A DNA stretch of 64,000 nucleotides from Plantactinospora endophytica (GTDB lineage: Bacteria > Actinomycetota > Actinomycetes > Mycobacteriales > Micromonosporaceae). The stretch lies in the NCBI RefSeq assembly GCF_016862915.1, contig NZ_BONW01000050.1, positions 1-64,000 on the forward strand. The letters are read 5' to 3'. Of the stretch, positions 9,019 through 18,256 are shown one piece after another. The position numbers and the translations under genes are program-made. The notes beneath the pieces were generated by a model. That model searched no databases and was not told the origin of the DNA. It saw only the letters and a program-made list of their open reading frames with translations. The first letter of the stretch is position 1, and each line of letters opens with the position of its first letter.

Positions 9019-9239
9019 CCCAGCCCGGCGGCTGCTCGGCGCGCCGTCGCCGACGGCTTCGTTGCTGGCGCCGCAACGACCCCGTCCAGAAGCGACGAGA
9101 ACGGACGGTACCCACGATTACGCTGATTGCCGCACCCGACTACTGCGACAGCCCATCATGATCTCCGGGTCGTGGGCGCAGAGGGCGGACGTTGCTCGGT
9201 CCGGCTGCGCGGCGGTGACTCGTGCAGGGCTGCGTCTAG

Positions 9240-9560
9240 CGCGTAGATGACCTGCGCGCTGCTGCGGCATCTGGGGACTTCCGGTAGCGTCGACCGCGCG
9301 GGCGTCACGTGATCGGAACGAAGTCCACTCTCGACCACCGTGGCGCCCTGGGCGGCAGGTCGGCGGCGGCCCGCCGGATCAGGTCGGTCGCCGGCTGCTC
9401 GGCCGGGGTCGCACCCAAGGTGTCGGTGAGCAGGCCGATTCGTCTGCCGTGCGGCGCGTCGGAGCGCATCGCGTCGGTGTAGCTGGCTGGGATTCGGCCG
9501 GTCGACTCGGCGGTGATTGGGTCGGCCGGGTCGTAGCCGACGGTGGCGTATCACGCCATG
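9240..9560 (-). pseudogene. amidase-family gene fragment
   Basis: Minus-strand remnant of an amidase-signature enzyme. GYDPADPITAESTGRIPASY followed by GRRIGLLTDTLGA matches the segment after the catalytic Ser-Ser-Lys region in this family. The reading frame then shifts to AAQGATVVES, the next conserved block. The N-terminal half with the catalytic residues is absent and no start is visible. The 220 bp on its right-hand neighbour's side (9019-9239) shows nothing I can identify. Confidence 0.5.
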
Positions 9561-9717
9561 ACTCAGGCTACGGAGCCCGCGAAAGCAGACAAGTGGGTTG
9601 TCTCCTGAGACAGCCGCAGTCTGGAGAACGACGGAGCCAGCGGACAGTTGCGGGTCGTCGACGGGGCGGCCCGTCTGACAACCCGCCACGGGCATCGGTG
9701 CGACAGTGAGTCCCGAA

Positions 9718-10462
9718 GATCATCACCGCTGCCGCCGGCCCGCCGGACGTCATCCTCGACGGCGAGATCGTCGTCCCCGGTCCCGACGGCTGTCCAGACT
9801 TCACCGCGCTGCGCGCACGTCTCGGCGTCGGCACTGACCGGGCCTGCGTACTAGCCGCCGTCCGCCCAGCGATCATCTACGCGTTCGACAGCCTCTGGCA
9901 CGACGGCAAGACCTCCGCCGGACCGCATTGGCCGGACGCCGCCAGCACCTCGAAACGCTGCCACTGACCGGAGCGGTAGCCCTCGTGGAGACGCACCCCG
10001 GCCAGGCGCAAGCCGTGCTCGACTTCGCCAGGCGGCAATCCTCGAGGGCATCGTCGTCAAGCGCGCCGACTCGCTGTACCGCTCCGGACGACGATCCGCG
10101 GCGTGGCAAAAGTTCAAGATCCGCCACCACCAGAAGCGGGTTTGGATCACCGCATGGATCCCCAGCCCTGAAGAAACTCGACCGGTACTGGGTCAGCCGA
10201 CCCGTCAACGGCCACTCACCCCGTCCGGTGAAGTTGCCCTCGGTCTCAAACCGGGCCAGGCGACGAAGCTCCGCCACATCTGCACGCGGCCGATCTCGGC
10301 GCCCGGCGCAGGAAGGGCCTGCGCCCGGTCGCACCCGTCGTCTCGATGACCGTCGCGGGACACGGCAAGCCGTCCGGGTGGCTACGAGACCCCGTGATCA
10401 GCGCAACGCACATCGACCCGTCGGGACCGCAGACCGGGTACCGCGCCCAGGAGGCCACGCCG
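9718..10462 (+). pseudogene. ATP-dependent DNA ligase fragment (LigD/LigC-like)
   Basis: Three reading frames together encode the middle and end of an ATP-dependent DNA ligase: VILDGEIVVPGPDG (motif III area) and IIYAFDSLWHDGK, a shift to LAGRRQHLETLPLTG, then a shift to LEGIVVKRADSLYRSGRR (motif IV) and WQKFKIRHH (motif V), ending with the OB-fold stretch EVALGLKPGQATKLR. The motif I lysine (KxDG) is missing, so it is 5'-truncated as well as frameshifted. Such ligases serve NHEJ repair in actinobacteria. It is non-functional. Confidence 0.75.
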
Positions 10463-10483
10463 TGAACAACGAAGCGCAACGGT

Positions 10484-10708
10484 TTGGACTGCTGGCAGTG
10501 CGCACCTTCGCCCGACGACGGCGCAGCCGTAACGCCGCTGATCGTCCAGCAGTCACACACGCCGATCTGGTTCGGCGAGACGAATAGCCGGCGGTCTGCC
10601 CACGGCTATCCCACCGGCGGTGGCCCGAAATGGGCGGTCCGAGACTGGCCGAGTGAGCCGGGTTCGGGTGGCGAGGAACGGCGGTTCACTCGGGGAGTCG
10701 GATGGTGA
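10484..10708 (+). CDS. possible small Cys-pair protein, weak
   Basis: A 74-residue frame starting at TTG, immediately after the ligase remnant. It opens with DCWQCAPSPDD, a CxxC pair, and continues through VQQSHTPIWFGETNSRR before becoming glycine-rich. The last 23 bp overlap the 3' end of the convergent gene at 10686-11798. A GTG at 10462 would join it only by a frameshift, so it may be part of the same decay zone. No function is assigned. Confidence 0.2.
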   Translation: MDCWQCAPSPDDGAAVTPLIVQQSHTPIWFGETNSRRSAHGYPTGGGPKWAVRDWPSEPGSGGEERRFTRGVGW

Positions 10709-11798
10709 CGGTCGCGGTGCTGCGTTTGCCTTCCTCGTTGACCTGGTAGCTGAAGCGGTCGATGCGGCCGTGGATGGGGTCCGGTTGGTAGAGGATCCGC
10801 CGATCTGTGAGGATGCGTGTGGTGCCGTACCGGGGCGGGTCGGTGACGGTCACCGTGGCGTACCGGGTGACGTAGTCGTTGGCGAGTACGTCGATGGTCA
10901 AGGCCCTGGCGCTGGTCAGCGCCACCCGATCGGTGTTGGCGTCGGGGGCCCGGACCAGGAGGAAGTCCCCGCCGACCCGGGTGTTGACGAAATAGCTGAC
11001 CTCGCCGGTCGTCTGGTTGACGGTGCGGGCATCGGGGTACCGGTCGCCGTTCGCGTTGACCGCCCGGGCGGTCCAGCGGGTGCGGTTGGTCGGGTCGAGT
11101 TCGAGTTGGCTCATCACGCCGCTGCGCCGGATCCGGACCACGCCGCTGCTGCCGTCCTCGCATCTGTTCGTGTAGCTGAGCAGGGTGCCATCGACGCCGT
11201 CCTCGGTCCAGTCGGCGAACCGCACCTCAGGGGTGTCGACGGAGCAGAAGCGGACGGGGCCGAGAGCCACGGTCGAGCCCTCGATGAGGTACTGCGCCAT
11301 CCCGCCGGGGCCGATGGCGTACGGACTGTACCGGCCTCCGGCACTGAACCTGCCCTTGCCGATGAACGCGGGTGTGGCCAGCGAGGACCGGTAGGTGGCC
11401 GCAGGCGCGAAGGTCGGCGGCTGGAGGACGAGTTGGTTGTAGTCCAGGGTGGACGGCGGCCCGGCGCTCCAGCCGATCCAAAGCTCGTCGGCCGGGTCGC
11501 CGTCGACGTTGACGGCCGTGCCGATGTCGGGACAGCGCGGGGTACTGCCGCCGTTGGGGGTGAGGTAGGTGTAGGCGATCGGTGGCAGGTAGACCCCAGG
11601 GGCCCCGCCGAACTCGACGATGGTGGAGCAGAGGTTGGGCGCGACCGAGCCGAGCACCGCCGCGTCCTGGATGCCGTCGGCGTTGTAGTCGCCGTAGAGG
11701 GTGTCTCCGGGGCCGTCGGCTTGGACGGGGAACGCTACCGTGCCGGTCGCGGCCAGGGTGACGAGGGCGAGCGTCGCGGGCCGGTACATGTTCCACAT
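10686..11798 (-). CDS. secreted protein with FG-GAP-like and Ig/cadherin-like parts
   Basis: A 370-residue exported protein. The ATG at 11798 follows AGGGGACC and gives a signal peptide (LALVTLAATGTVAFPVQADG). The mature part starts with GDYNADGIQDAAVLG, an FG-GAP-like calcium-loop motif, with a second NVDGDPADELW loop further on. The C-terminal 90 residues (VLANDYVTRYATVTVTDPP to the end) resemble the tandem bacterial Ig/cadherin-like fold that often follows a "VLANDY" signature. This suggests an extracellular, possibly adhesive or surface-associated role. No catalytic motif is seen, and it stands alone. Confidence 0.75.
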   Translation of the reverse strand: MWNMYRPATLALVTLAATGTVAFPVQADGPGDTLYGDYNADGIQDAAVLGSVAPNLCSTIVEFGGAPGVYLPPIAYTYLTPNGGSTPRCPDIGTAVNVDGDPADELWIGWSAGPPSTLDYNQLVLQPPTFAPAATYRSSLATPAFIGKGRFSAGGRYSPYAIGPGGMAQYLIEGSTVALGPVRFCSVDTPEVRFADWTEDGVDGTLLSYTNRCEDGSSGVVRIRRSGVMSQLELDPTNRTRWTARAVNANGDRYPDARTVNQTTGEVSYFVNTRVGGDFLLVRAPDANTDRVALTSARALTIDVLANDYVTRYATVTVTDPPRYGTTRILTDRRILYQPDPIHGRIDRFSYQVNEEGKRSTATVTIRLPE

Positions 11799-11954
11799 GG
11801 AGGTCCCCTTGCAGATGTTTTGTCGTGTGTAAGACGCTAGCCCGCGCGGATCGGCATCGATGGGCGGTGACCGTGATCCGACAGCCATACAGGCCACATA
11901 TCCGCACGTCAGAGCCGTTGATTGATGGCCGGGAAGGGTCGGTGTCTGGGGGAA

Positions 11955-12345
11955 TCACAGGCGCCGGCCGCCTCGTGCTGCTCGGGTTCGGCGTTCCTGG
12001 TGACCCTGACCGGCCTGCCGGCCCGGCGGGTGTTCGGCGCGCTTCCCCTCGCCGTGCCCACCTACATCGCCGCGTTCGCGTGGACCGCGACCGTGGACCG
12101 CTTCGAGGGGTTCTGGGCCGCCGCGCTGGTACTGACGCTCTGCTCGTACCTGTACGTCTTCCTACCGGTCGCCGCGGCGCTGCCCGACGGTGATCCGGCG
12201 TAGGAGGAGGGTGTCCCGGTCGTTGGGCCGGGGCGCCTGGCGGACCTTCACCGGGGTGACACTGCGACAGGTCCGCCCCGCGCTCACCGGCGGTGCGCTG
12301 CTGGTCGTCCTCTATGTACTGACTTCGGTGCGGTTTCCATCCTCC
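11955..12345 (+). pseudogene. Fe(III) ABC transporter permease fragment
   Basis: Two frames encode the middle of an FbpB-type iron permease: LVTLTGLPARRVFGALPL, AVPTYIAAFAWTATVDR and VLTLCSYLYVFLPVAAAL in one frame; after a shift near 12185, RSLGRGAWRTFTGVTLRQVRP, which is the EAA-type cytoplasmic loop that contacts the ATPase, then ALTGGALLVVLYVL. Both ends are missing. It sits 2 kb upstream of the efeUOB iron operon, so an older iron importer has decayed next to the functional one. Confidence 0.65.
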
Positions 12346-12464
12346 GCCCGCAGGTTATCCCCTACGGGAGGTAGCACAGAGCTTCTTTCGCACGTGCCGG
12401 CGGACGAGTGGGCGAAGGACTCCTGTGGAGTGCGGAAGAGTCGTACCAACGAGGCGGCCGGCCC

Positions 12465-12872
12465 TTACGGATCGGAGTCCTGGTGCAGAAGGTCCCGCAG
12501 GATCTGCTCATCCCGCTTGTCGAGTGTGCTGACGAACCGTCGCAGCACCGAGGTGTGGTCCGGTTCCGCGGCCAGCAGCCGACTCATCCGTTCGGCGACC
12601 AGACCGGCGGCGTCGCGCACGGCGCCGTAGCGGTATGCCCGTCCGTCTCGGTCCCGGGTGACGGCGCCCTTGTCGAACAGCCGGGTCAGGGTGGTCACCA
12701 CGGTGCTGTAGGAGAGGGTGCCGGCGACGTCGAGCCGGTCTCGGACCTCGCCGGGGGTCAACGGTGCGGCGGCCTCGACGAGAACGGTGACCACCTGGGC
12801 CTCGAGTTGCCCGGGACGCCGGCGCCCACCTTCGGCCGGGTCGCCCTCGGCAGGGGGCGGTGTTGTGCTCAT
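12465..12872 (-). CDS. BlaI/MecI/CopY-family transcriptional regulator
   Basis: A 135-residue winged-helix repressor. LEAQVVTVLVEAAAPLTPGE, then LSYSTVVTTLTRLFDKGAV and the wing DGRAYRYGAV match the BlaI N-terminal DNA-binding domain; the rest is a dimerisation helix pair. Such repressors are inactivated by a partner M56 membrane peptidase, and the divergent neighbour 92 bp away is exactly that. I found no clear TACTACA-type operator in the gap. In actinobacteria these pairs control cell-envelope or respiratory genes as well as beta-lactamase. Confidence 0.9.
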   Translation of the reverse strand: MSTTPPPAEGDPAEGGRRRPGQLEAQVVTVLVEAAAPLTPGEVRDRLDVAGTLSYSTVVTTLTRLFDKGAVTRDRDGRAYRYGAVRDAAGLVAERMSRLLAAEPDHTSVLRRFVSTLDKRDEQILRDLLHQDSDP

Positions 12873-12964
12873 CGTCGATGACTGTATCGGCCGGCGTGGT
12901 GGCCTTCATCATGCCCGCCCGCGTCACGACCGTGGCACACTCGACCGGTCGCGGACGGAGAGAC

Positions 12965-13873
12965 ATGTTCGACCATTTCGTCTGGTCGGTGGTGGTGGTC
13001 CCACCGCTGATCGTGCTGGCCGTGCGGCTGCTGGCCGACCGGTTCGCGCCCTCGGCCGCAGCGACCATCATGGCCTGGTCGGCTGCTGCGGCGGGCGCGG
13101 CCAGCATGACCAACCTCGCGGTGTTCGCGCTCAAGGCGATCGCCGAGGTGCCGGCTGTCGGCGCTATGTTCGGCTGGTCGGCCCGGGTGGTCGCGGACGA
13201 CACCGCGCATGTGGCCTGGGTGTCGTGGCTGAGCGCGGTGCTGCTCACGGCCTCGGTCGTGTCGGTTGCCTGGCGGTGGCGTCGACATCGTGCGGCGCTG
13301 CGTTCTGGCCGGGTCGCGTTGCCTGACGGTGACCGGCTCGTGGTACTGGCCGATCCGACCGCGCAGGCGTTCGCCGTGCCGGGTCGGCCAGGGCACGTCG
13401 TGGTGACCACCGGCATGCGCCAACTACTGACCGACCGTCAGTTCGACGCATTGCTCGCCCACGAGCACGCGCATCTGGCGGCCCGTCACCACCGGCTCAT
13501 CCGCCTGGCCGAGCTCGCCGCCGCGATGCATCCGGCGCTGTGGTGGGTGGTTCGGCAGGTGGACTACCTGGTGGAGCGGGCCGCCGACGAGCAGGCCGCG
13601 ATCGACGTCGGCAGTCGTCGTACGGTCGCGCAGGCCATCGGCGTGGCCGCGCTGGCCGCCAGCGGGAGGCCGGACACCTCGTACGGGTTGCACGCCGCGT
13701 CCGCTGGCGGGGTCGTGCCGCGCCGGGTCGCCCGGCTGTTGCATCCGAGGCCCACCGTTCGGTCGCGTGCGCTGCGCGTCCTGCCGGTGTCGCTGGCCTT
13801 GGCGTCGGTCGTCTGGACCGGCGAGGCGATCTACGACCTCTGTGAGCTACTGAGCGCGGCCCGACCCGGCTGA
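12965..13873 (+). CDS. M56-family (BlaR1-like) membrane metallopeptidase
   Basis: A 302-residue membrane protein. The zinc motif HEHAH lies near residues 166-170 (LLAHEHAHLAARHH) and is followed by YLVERAADEQA, the distal glutamate helix. Several hydrophobic segments span the N-terminal 110 residues, and another ends the protein. GGAGA precedes the ATG. There is no extracellular penicillin-binding sensor domain, as in most actinobacterial members, so the signal is unknown. It probably cleaves the divergently encoded BlaI-type repressor to induce its regulon. Confidence 0.88.
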   Translation: MFDHFVWSVVVVPPLIVLAVRLLADRFAPSAAATIMAWSAAAAGAASMTNLAVFALKAIAEVPAVGAMFGWSARVVADDTAHVAWVSWLSAVLLTASVVSVAWRWRRHRAALRSGRVALPDGDRLVVLADPTAQAFAVPGRPGHVVVTTGMRQLLTDRQFDALLAHEHAHLAARHHRLIRLAELAAAMHPALWWVVRQVDYLVERAADEQAAIDVGSRRTVAQAIGVAALAASGRPDTSYGLHAASAGGVVPRRVARLLHPRPTVRSRALRVLPVSLALASVVWTGEAIYDLCELLSAARPG

Positions 13874-14053
13874 TTGCCCACCCGAGGAGGGGGCGATGGC
13901 GACGACGGCCGCCGCCTGTGGTTGGCCGCTGGCTGGTCGTGAGCCGCCCGGCCGTCGCACGGCAGGCCCTCGGCTGAGCCCGGACCGGTCGCGCGCATCT
14001 GTCGAGTCGGATCAACCGCAGTACAGGTGGGGGCGTCCGGTGACGCTAGCGAC

Positions 14054-14072
14054 ATAGGTTAGGCTCTGCTAA
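14054..14072. promoter_or_regulatory. IdeR/DtxR-like iron box
   Basis: ATAGGTTAGGCTCTGCTAA matches the IdeR/DtxR 19-bp consensus at 15 of 19 positions, with the left half nearly perfect. It lies 128 bp upstream of efeU, within the 327-bp gap after the M56 gene. Iron-loaded IdeR binding here would repress efeUOB when iron is sufficient. Nothing else was identified in the gap. Confidence 0.65.
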
Positions 14073-14200
14073 CTTCTACAACCAGTAGAGGAGACGGGTC
14101 GGGTATCGGGTCGAGGACGGCTCGACGCCGCACCCGAATACCAGAGCAAGGCCCGCCTGGGACGCGGTTCGTTCAGGAGTGCCGGAGAAGGATCGGTTCG

Positions 14201-15079
14201 ATGTTCGCCACCTACCTGATCGGGCTACGCGAAGGGCTCGAAGCCACCCTGGTCGTCAGCATCCTGGTGGCGTTCCTGGTCAAGTCACAGCGGCGGGAAC
14301 GGCTGCCGCAGGTCTGGCTCGGGGTCGGCCTCGCCGTTGCCGTCTCGGTGTTCTTCGGCTGGCTGATCGAGTACACCTCCACCACCCTTCTCGGCACCAG
14401 CGATCAGCGGGAACTCTTCGAGGCGGTCACCTCGGTGGCGGCCGTCGTGTTCGTCACCTGGATGATCTTCTGGATGCGTCGGGCCGCCCGTTCGATCGCG
14501 GGCGAGCTGCGCAACCGGCTGACCGAGGCGCTCGCCGTCGGGTCGGTGGCGGTAGCGGCGATGGCCTTCCTGGCCGTGGTTCGGGAAGGACTGGAAACCG
14601 CCCTGATCTTCTACTCGGCGGCACAGGGGGCGGCGGGCGACACCGGGCCGCTGCTGGCGCTGATCGGTGGCATCGCCACCGCCGTGCTGCTCGGCGTGCT
14701 GATCTATGTCAGCGCGATGCGGATCAACCTGACCCGGTTCTTCACCTGGACCGGCGCGCTGCTGATTCTGGTCGCGGCCGGCATCCTCAAGTACGGCGTG
14801 CACGACTTCCAGGAGGCGGGTGTGCTGCCGGGCCTGAACAACCTCGCCTTCGACATCACCGCCGTGCTCGACCCGAGCACCTGGTACGCCACCCTGCTCG
14901 CCGGGATGTTCAACATCACCCCGGCCCCGACCGTGCTCGAGACGATCGCCTGGGTCGGGTACGCGGTGCCCGTACTCCTCCTCTTCCTGCGGCCCGGACG
15001 CCGGACACCAGCACCTGCCCCGGCGGCCCCACCCGCCACCGTGCCGACGGCCGACGTACCCGCGTCGCAGCACGCCTGA
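14201..15079 (+). CDS. efeU: iron uptake permease EfeU (FTR1 family)
   Basis: A 292-residue integral membrane permease of the FTR1/OFeT family. It has both signature REGLE iron-binding motifs, LREGLEATLVV near the N-terminus and VREGLETALIF in the middle, within seven predicted helices. A proline/alanine-rich cytosolic tail follows. With EfeO and EfeB downstream it forms the tripartite EfeUOB system that imports iron after periplasmic (here extracytoplasmic) handling. It is the first gene of the operon; efeO starts 23 bp later. An IdeR-like box lies upstream. Confidence 0.95.
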   Translation: MFATYLIGLREGLEATLVVSILVAFLVKSQRRERLPQVWLGVGLAVAVSVFFGWLIEYTSTTLLGTSDQRELFEAVTSVAAVVFVTWMIFWMRRAARSIAGELRNRLTEALAVGSVAVAAMAFLAVVREGLETALIFYSAAQGAAGDTGPLLALIGGIATAVLLGVLIYVSAMRINLTRFFTWTGALLILVAAGILKYGVHDFQEAGVLPGLNNLAFDITAVLDPSTWYATLLAGMFNITPAPTVLETIAWVGYAVPVLLLFLRPGRRTPAPAPAAPPATVPTADVPASQHA

Positions 15080-15102
15080 TTTCCACGAGGAGACCCGACC
15101 CG

Positions 15103-16236
15103 ATGCGTACCTCCCGATTCCTGGCGGCCGTCGCCGCAGGCGCCCTCGCCACCGCCGGCCTGGCCGGCTGCGGCGGCAAGGGCACCGACACGGCCACCGC
15201 GGCCGGCGGCCCGATCGCCGTCAAGGCCGACGACAGCACCTGCGAGGTAGCCCGCACCGATATCGCGGCCGGCACCGCCACGTTCAAGATCACAAACTCG
15301 GGTGCCAAGGTCACCGAGTTCTACGTCTACGCCGACGGCGACCGGGTGCTCGGCGAGGTCGAGAACATCGCCCCCGGGCTGAGCCGGGAACTGCGGGTGG
15401 AACTGCCGGCGGGGACGTACCAGACGGCCTGCAAGCCGGGGATGAGCGGCAAGGGCATCCGCAACGCGCTCACGGTCAGCGGATCGGCCGCGCCACTGAC
15501 CGCCGACGCCGCACTGGCCGACGCGACCGACAGCTACCAGCGGTACGTCAAGAGCCAGACCACCGCGCTGCTGGAGAAGACCGGCGAGTTCGTCGCCGCG
15601 ATCAAGGCCGGCGACGTGGCCAAGGCCAAGGCGCTCTACCCGGTGGCCCGCACCTACTGGGAACGGATCGAACCGGTCGCCGAGATCTTCGGCGACCTCG
15701 ACCCGAAGATCGACGGACGGGAGGAGGTCATCGAGGAGGGTATGGAGTTCACCGGCTTCCACCGGATCGAGAAAGACCTCTGGACCACCGGCGACATCAG
15801 CAAGGACGGCCCGCTCGCCGACCGGCTGATGGCCGACATCCAGGAGATCGTGGCCAAGGCCAACGCGGAAAAGCTCTCCCCGCTGCAACTCGCGAACGGC
15901 GCGAAGGAACTGCTCGATGAGGTCGCCACCGGCAAGATCACCGGCGAGGAGGACCGCTACTCGCACACCGACCTGTGGGACTTCAGCGCCAACCTGGAAG
16001 GCTCCAAGGCCGCCATCGCCGCGCTCCGCCCGGTGTTACAGAACCGAGCACCCGACCTGGTCGGCCAGCTCGACACGGAGTTCGCCAACGTCGAGACGCT
16101 GCTCGGCAAGCACCGCGCCGGGGACGGCTGGAAGCTGCACACCGCGCTGAGCCAGGCCGAGCTGAAGGAACTCTCCGACGGCATCAACGCGCTCGCCGAG
16201 CCGATCAGCAAGGTCGCCGCGGTCGTCGCCAAGTAG
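15103..16236 (+). CDS. efeO: iron uptake system lipoprotein EfeO (cupredoxin + M75)
   Basis: A 377-residue lipoprotein. The signal peptide ends in the lipobox LAGC. An N-terminal cupredoxin-like domain (about residues 40-125, with CEVARTDIAAGT and QTACKPGMSG) is followed by the M75/imelysin-like helical domain (about 130-375), which holds the HxxE metal site FHRIEKDLW. EfeO captures iron and passes it to the EfeU permease. Its start follows a CGAGGAG site. A longer frame opens upstream at 14179 but runs through efeU out of frame and is an artefact. It is 25 bp from efeB. Confidence 0.94.
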   Translation: MRTSRFLAAVAAGALATAGLAGCGGKGTDTATAAGGPIAVKADDSTCEVARTDIAAGTATFKITNSGAKVTEFYVYADGDRVLGEVENIAPGLSRELRVELPAGTYQTACKPGMSGKGIRNALTVSGSAAPLTADAALADATDSYQRYVKSQTTALLEKTGEFVAAIKAGDVAKAKALYPVARTYWERIEPVAEIFGDLDPKIDGREEVIEEGMEFTGFHRIEKDLWTTGDISKDGPLADRLMADIQEIVAKANAEKLSPLQLANGAKELLDEVATGKITGEEDRYSHTDLWDFSANLEGSKAAIAALRPVLQNRAPDLVGQLDTEFANVETLLGKHRAGDGWKLHTALSQAELKELSDGINALAEPISKVAAVVAK

Positions 16237-16261
16237 GTCGTACCAGTCGAGGGGAGGCCCG

Positions 16262-17533
16262 ATGGGCGAGCGAACCAGTCGACTCAGCCGGCGGCGGGCG
16301 ATGACGCTGGCCGGCACGGGGGTCGCCGGAGTGGTCGGCACGGCGGCCCTGGGTGCCAGCCGGCCCTGGGAACGGAGCGCGGCCGAGGACCACGCGGCGT
16401 CGGCGGTGCCGTTCCACGGCGAGCACCAGGCCGGGATCACCACCCCGGCGCAGGACCGGCTGCACTTCGTCGCGTTCGACGTCATCACCAAGGACCGGGC
16501 CAGGCTGGTCGCGCTCCTCCACGACTGGAGCACGGCGGCGGCCCGGATGACCGCCGGCCGGGACGCCGGGGAGATCGGCGCGGTCAGCGGCATCCCGCAG
16601 GCGCCGCCGGACGACACCGGCGAGGCGCTCGGGCTGCCACCGTCCCAGCTCACCCTGACCCTCGGCTTCGGTCCGTCGCTGTTCCGGGACGCGGACGGGC
16701 GGGACCGGTTCGGCCTCGCCGAGCGGCGGCCCGCCGCACTGGCCGCGCTGCCCCGGTTCCCCGGCGACGCGCTGCGCCCGGAGATCTCCGGCGGCGACCT
16801 GTGCGTACAGGCGTGCGCCAACGATCCGCAGGTGGCGGTGCACGCGATCCGGAACCTGGCCCGGCTCGGCATGGGCGTGGTCAGCGTCCGCTGGTCACAA
16901 CTGGGCTTCGGGCGTACCTCGTCGACATCCCGCGATCAGGCGACCCCGCGCAACCTGTTCGGCTTCAAGGACGGCACCGCCAACGTGAAGGCAGAGGACG
17001 ACGACTTGGCGCAGCAGCTCTGGGTGCAACCCGGTGACGGCCCGGACTGGATGACCGGCGGGTCATACCTGGTGACCCGCAAGATCCGGATGATCATCGA
17101 GACCTGGGACCGGACCTCACTGGGCGAGCAGGAGACGCTGATCGGCCGAACCAAGGGCAGCGGCGCGCCGTTGGGACAGACCGACGAGTTCGACGAGTTG
17201 GACCTGGAACTGACAGGCCCGGACGGCGAACCGGCAATCGCCGAGCAGGCGCATGTCCGGCTGGCCCACCCGAGCCAGCACAACGGCGCGCGGCTGCTCC
17301 GACGCGGCTACAACTTCGTCGACGGGTCCGACGGGCTGGGCCGGCTCGACGCCGGGCTATTCTTCATCGCCTACCAGCGGGATCCGCGCCGGCAGTTCGT
17401 ACCGATCCAGACCCAGCTCGCCCGGCACGACCTGCTCAACGAATACCTGCGGTACGTCTCCAGCGGGCTGTTCGCCTGCCCACCCGGCGTACGCGACGAC
17501 GCCGACCACTGGGGACGGGCGCTCTTCGCATGA
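16262..17533 (+). CDS. efeB: Tat-exported DyP-type heme peroxidase EfeB
   Basis: A 423-residue DyP peroxidase with a twin-arginine signal (SRRRAMTLAG). The distal-heme signature GxxDG is present as FGFKDGTANVK, and a late conserved block LLRRGYNFVDG follows the proximal HPSQHNG segment. It ends with the family's QFVPIQTQLARHDLLNEYL stretch. Last gene of efeUOB. EfeB is exported folded with heme and is thought to help oxidise ferrous iron or act on heme. Length and motifs look intact. Confidence 0.95.
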   Translation: MGERTSRLSRRRAMTLAGTGVAGVVGTAALGASRPWERSAAEDHAASAVPFHGEHQAGITTPAQDRLHFVAFDVITKDRARLVALLHDWSTAAARMTAGRDAGEIGAVSGIPQAPPDDTGEALGLPPSQLTLTLGFGPSLFRDADGRDRFGLAERRPAALAALPRFPGDALRPEISGGDLCVQACANDPQVAVHAIRNLARLGMGVVSVRWSQLGFGRTSSTSRDQATPRNLFGFKDGTANVKAEDDDLAQQLWVQPGDGPDWMTGGSYLVTRKIRMIIETWDRTSLGEQETLIGRTKGSGAPLGQTDEFDELDLELTGPDGEPAIAEQAHVRLAHPSQHNGARLLRRGYNFVDGSDGLGRLDAGLFFIAYQRDPRRQFVPIQTQLARHDLLNEYLRYVSSGLFACPPGVRDDADHWGRALFA

Positions 17534-17549
17534 GATCATCGCCCCTGCC

Positions 17550-17870
17550 AACCACTCGTGGTCCAGCTTGACGCGCATGGCCGTAGTCGCGGCGTGTATG
17601 TCGATCGCTGACCTGTCTGAGGCAATACGAAGTGCAACCCAGCTTCCGTGACGCTCAATCAACCAGGCGCGTTGGCTTCCAACACCACCTGCTGCTGTCC
17701 TCCCAGAGCTTGGGCTGCCATCCCGGCGCAGCGAGGATGGCAGCCAGGACCCGATTGGCGGGAGCAAGTCCATTGAAGCCGCAGGTCTGGGCGGCATAGC
17801 TCATGCCACCTGGGTCGTCGGCGGGGGACCAGTGCGGCGGCGCGTTCGGCCTTGGCGCGATCCGGGCGCC
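17550..17870 (-). pseudogene. decayed hypothetical gene
   Basis: Two minus-strand frames each carry protein-like sequence that would join after one frameshift near 17655. The first has SPADDPGGMSYAAQTCGFNG and PGWQPKLWEDSSRWCWKP; the second has WLIERHGSWVALRIASDRSA and HAATTAMRVKLDHEWLAGAM. No family was recognised. It lies head-on to efeB. Confidence 0.35.
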
Positions 17871-17911
17871 ATGGGAGGTGCTGCTGGTCCGGATGCTGCG
17901 GATGCCAGCTT

Positions 17912-18256
17912 CTACCACGGCATGCTGGCGTGTCTGGCTCGGATGGAAGCGAGTCGGTCGACCAGGTCGTTGACAGCATCGTAGATCTCGTTTTCGGCCG
18001 GCCCGTGTGGATCCAGCCACGGATGCCCGTCAACCCGGAACCATTCGAGGGCTTCGTGGACGGCCTCGTTGACGGCGTAGTTGGCGTACCGGTCGATCCA
18101 CCCGGCCTCATCTCGCTCGGCGAACACGATCTCGACATCGCCGCCGTCTTCCCATCCACCGTGGACGGTGGCGAAGCTGTCGTCGCGGGGGTGGTTCCAG
18201 TCGCCCGACGCGTCGATTTCCCTGCCGTAGGCGCACGGTATATCCGGCCCGGTCAA
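17912..18256 (-). CDS. hypothetical acidic protein
   Basis: A 114-residue acidic soluble protein, not recognised. Notable features are the tryptophans in SGDWNHPRDDSF and VHGGWEDGGDVEIVFAERDE, and a helical second half VNEAVHEALEWFRVDGHPW followed by EIYDAVNDLVDRLASI. There is no signal peptide. Size and acidity resemble small immunity-type proteins, but there is no direct evidence. The 356 bp upstream (18257-18612) shows no gene that I can support. Confidence 0.5.
   Translation of the reverse strand: MTGPDIPCAYGREIDASGDWNHPRDDSFATVHGGWEDGGDVEIVFAERDEAGWIDRYANYAVNEAVHEALEWFRVDGHPWLDPHGPAENEIYDAVNDLVDRLASIRARHASMPW

Noticed and set aside
14179-15102. Upstream extension of the EfeO frame through efeU
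   Set aside because: It reads efeU out of frame; EfeO has a clear start with Shine-Dalgarno and a lipoprotein signal at 15103.
14704-15966. 420-codon minus-strand frame across efeU/efeO
   Set aside because: Antisense to two strongly supported iron-uptake genes.
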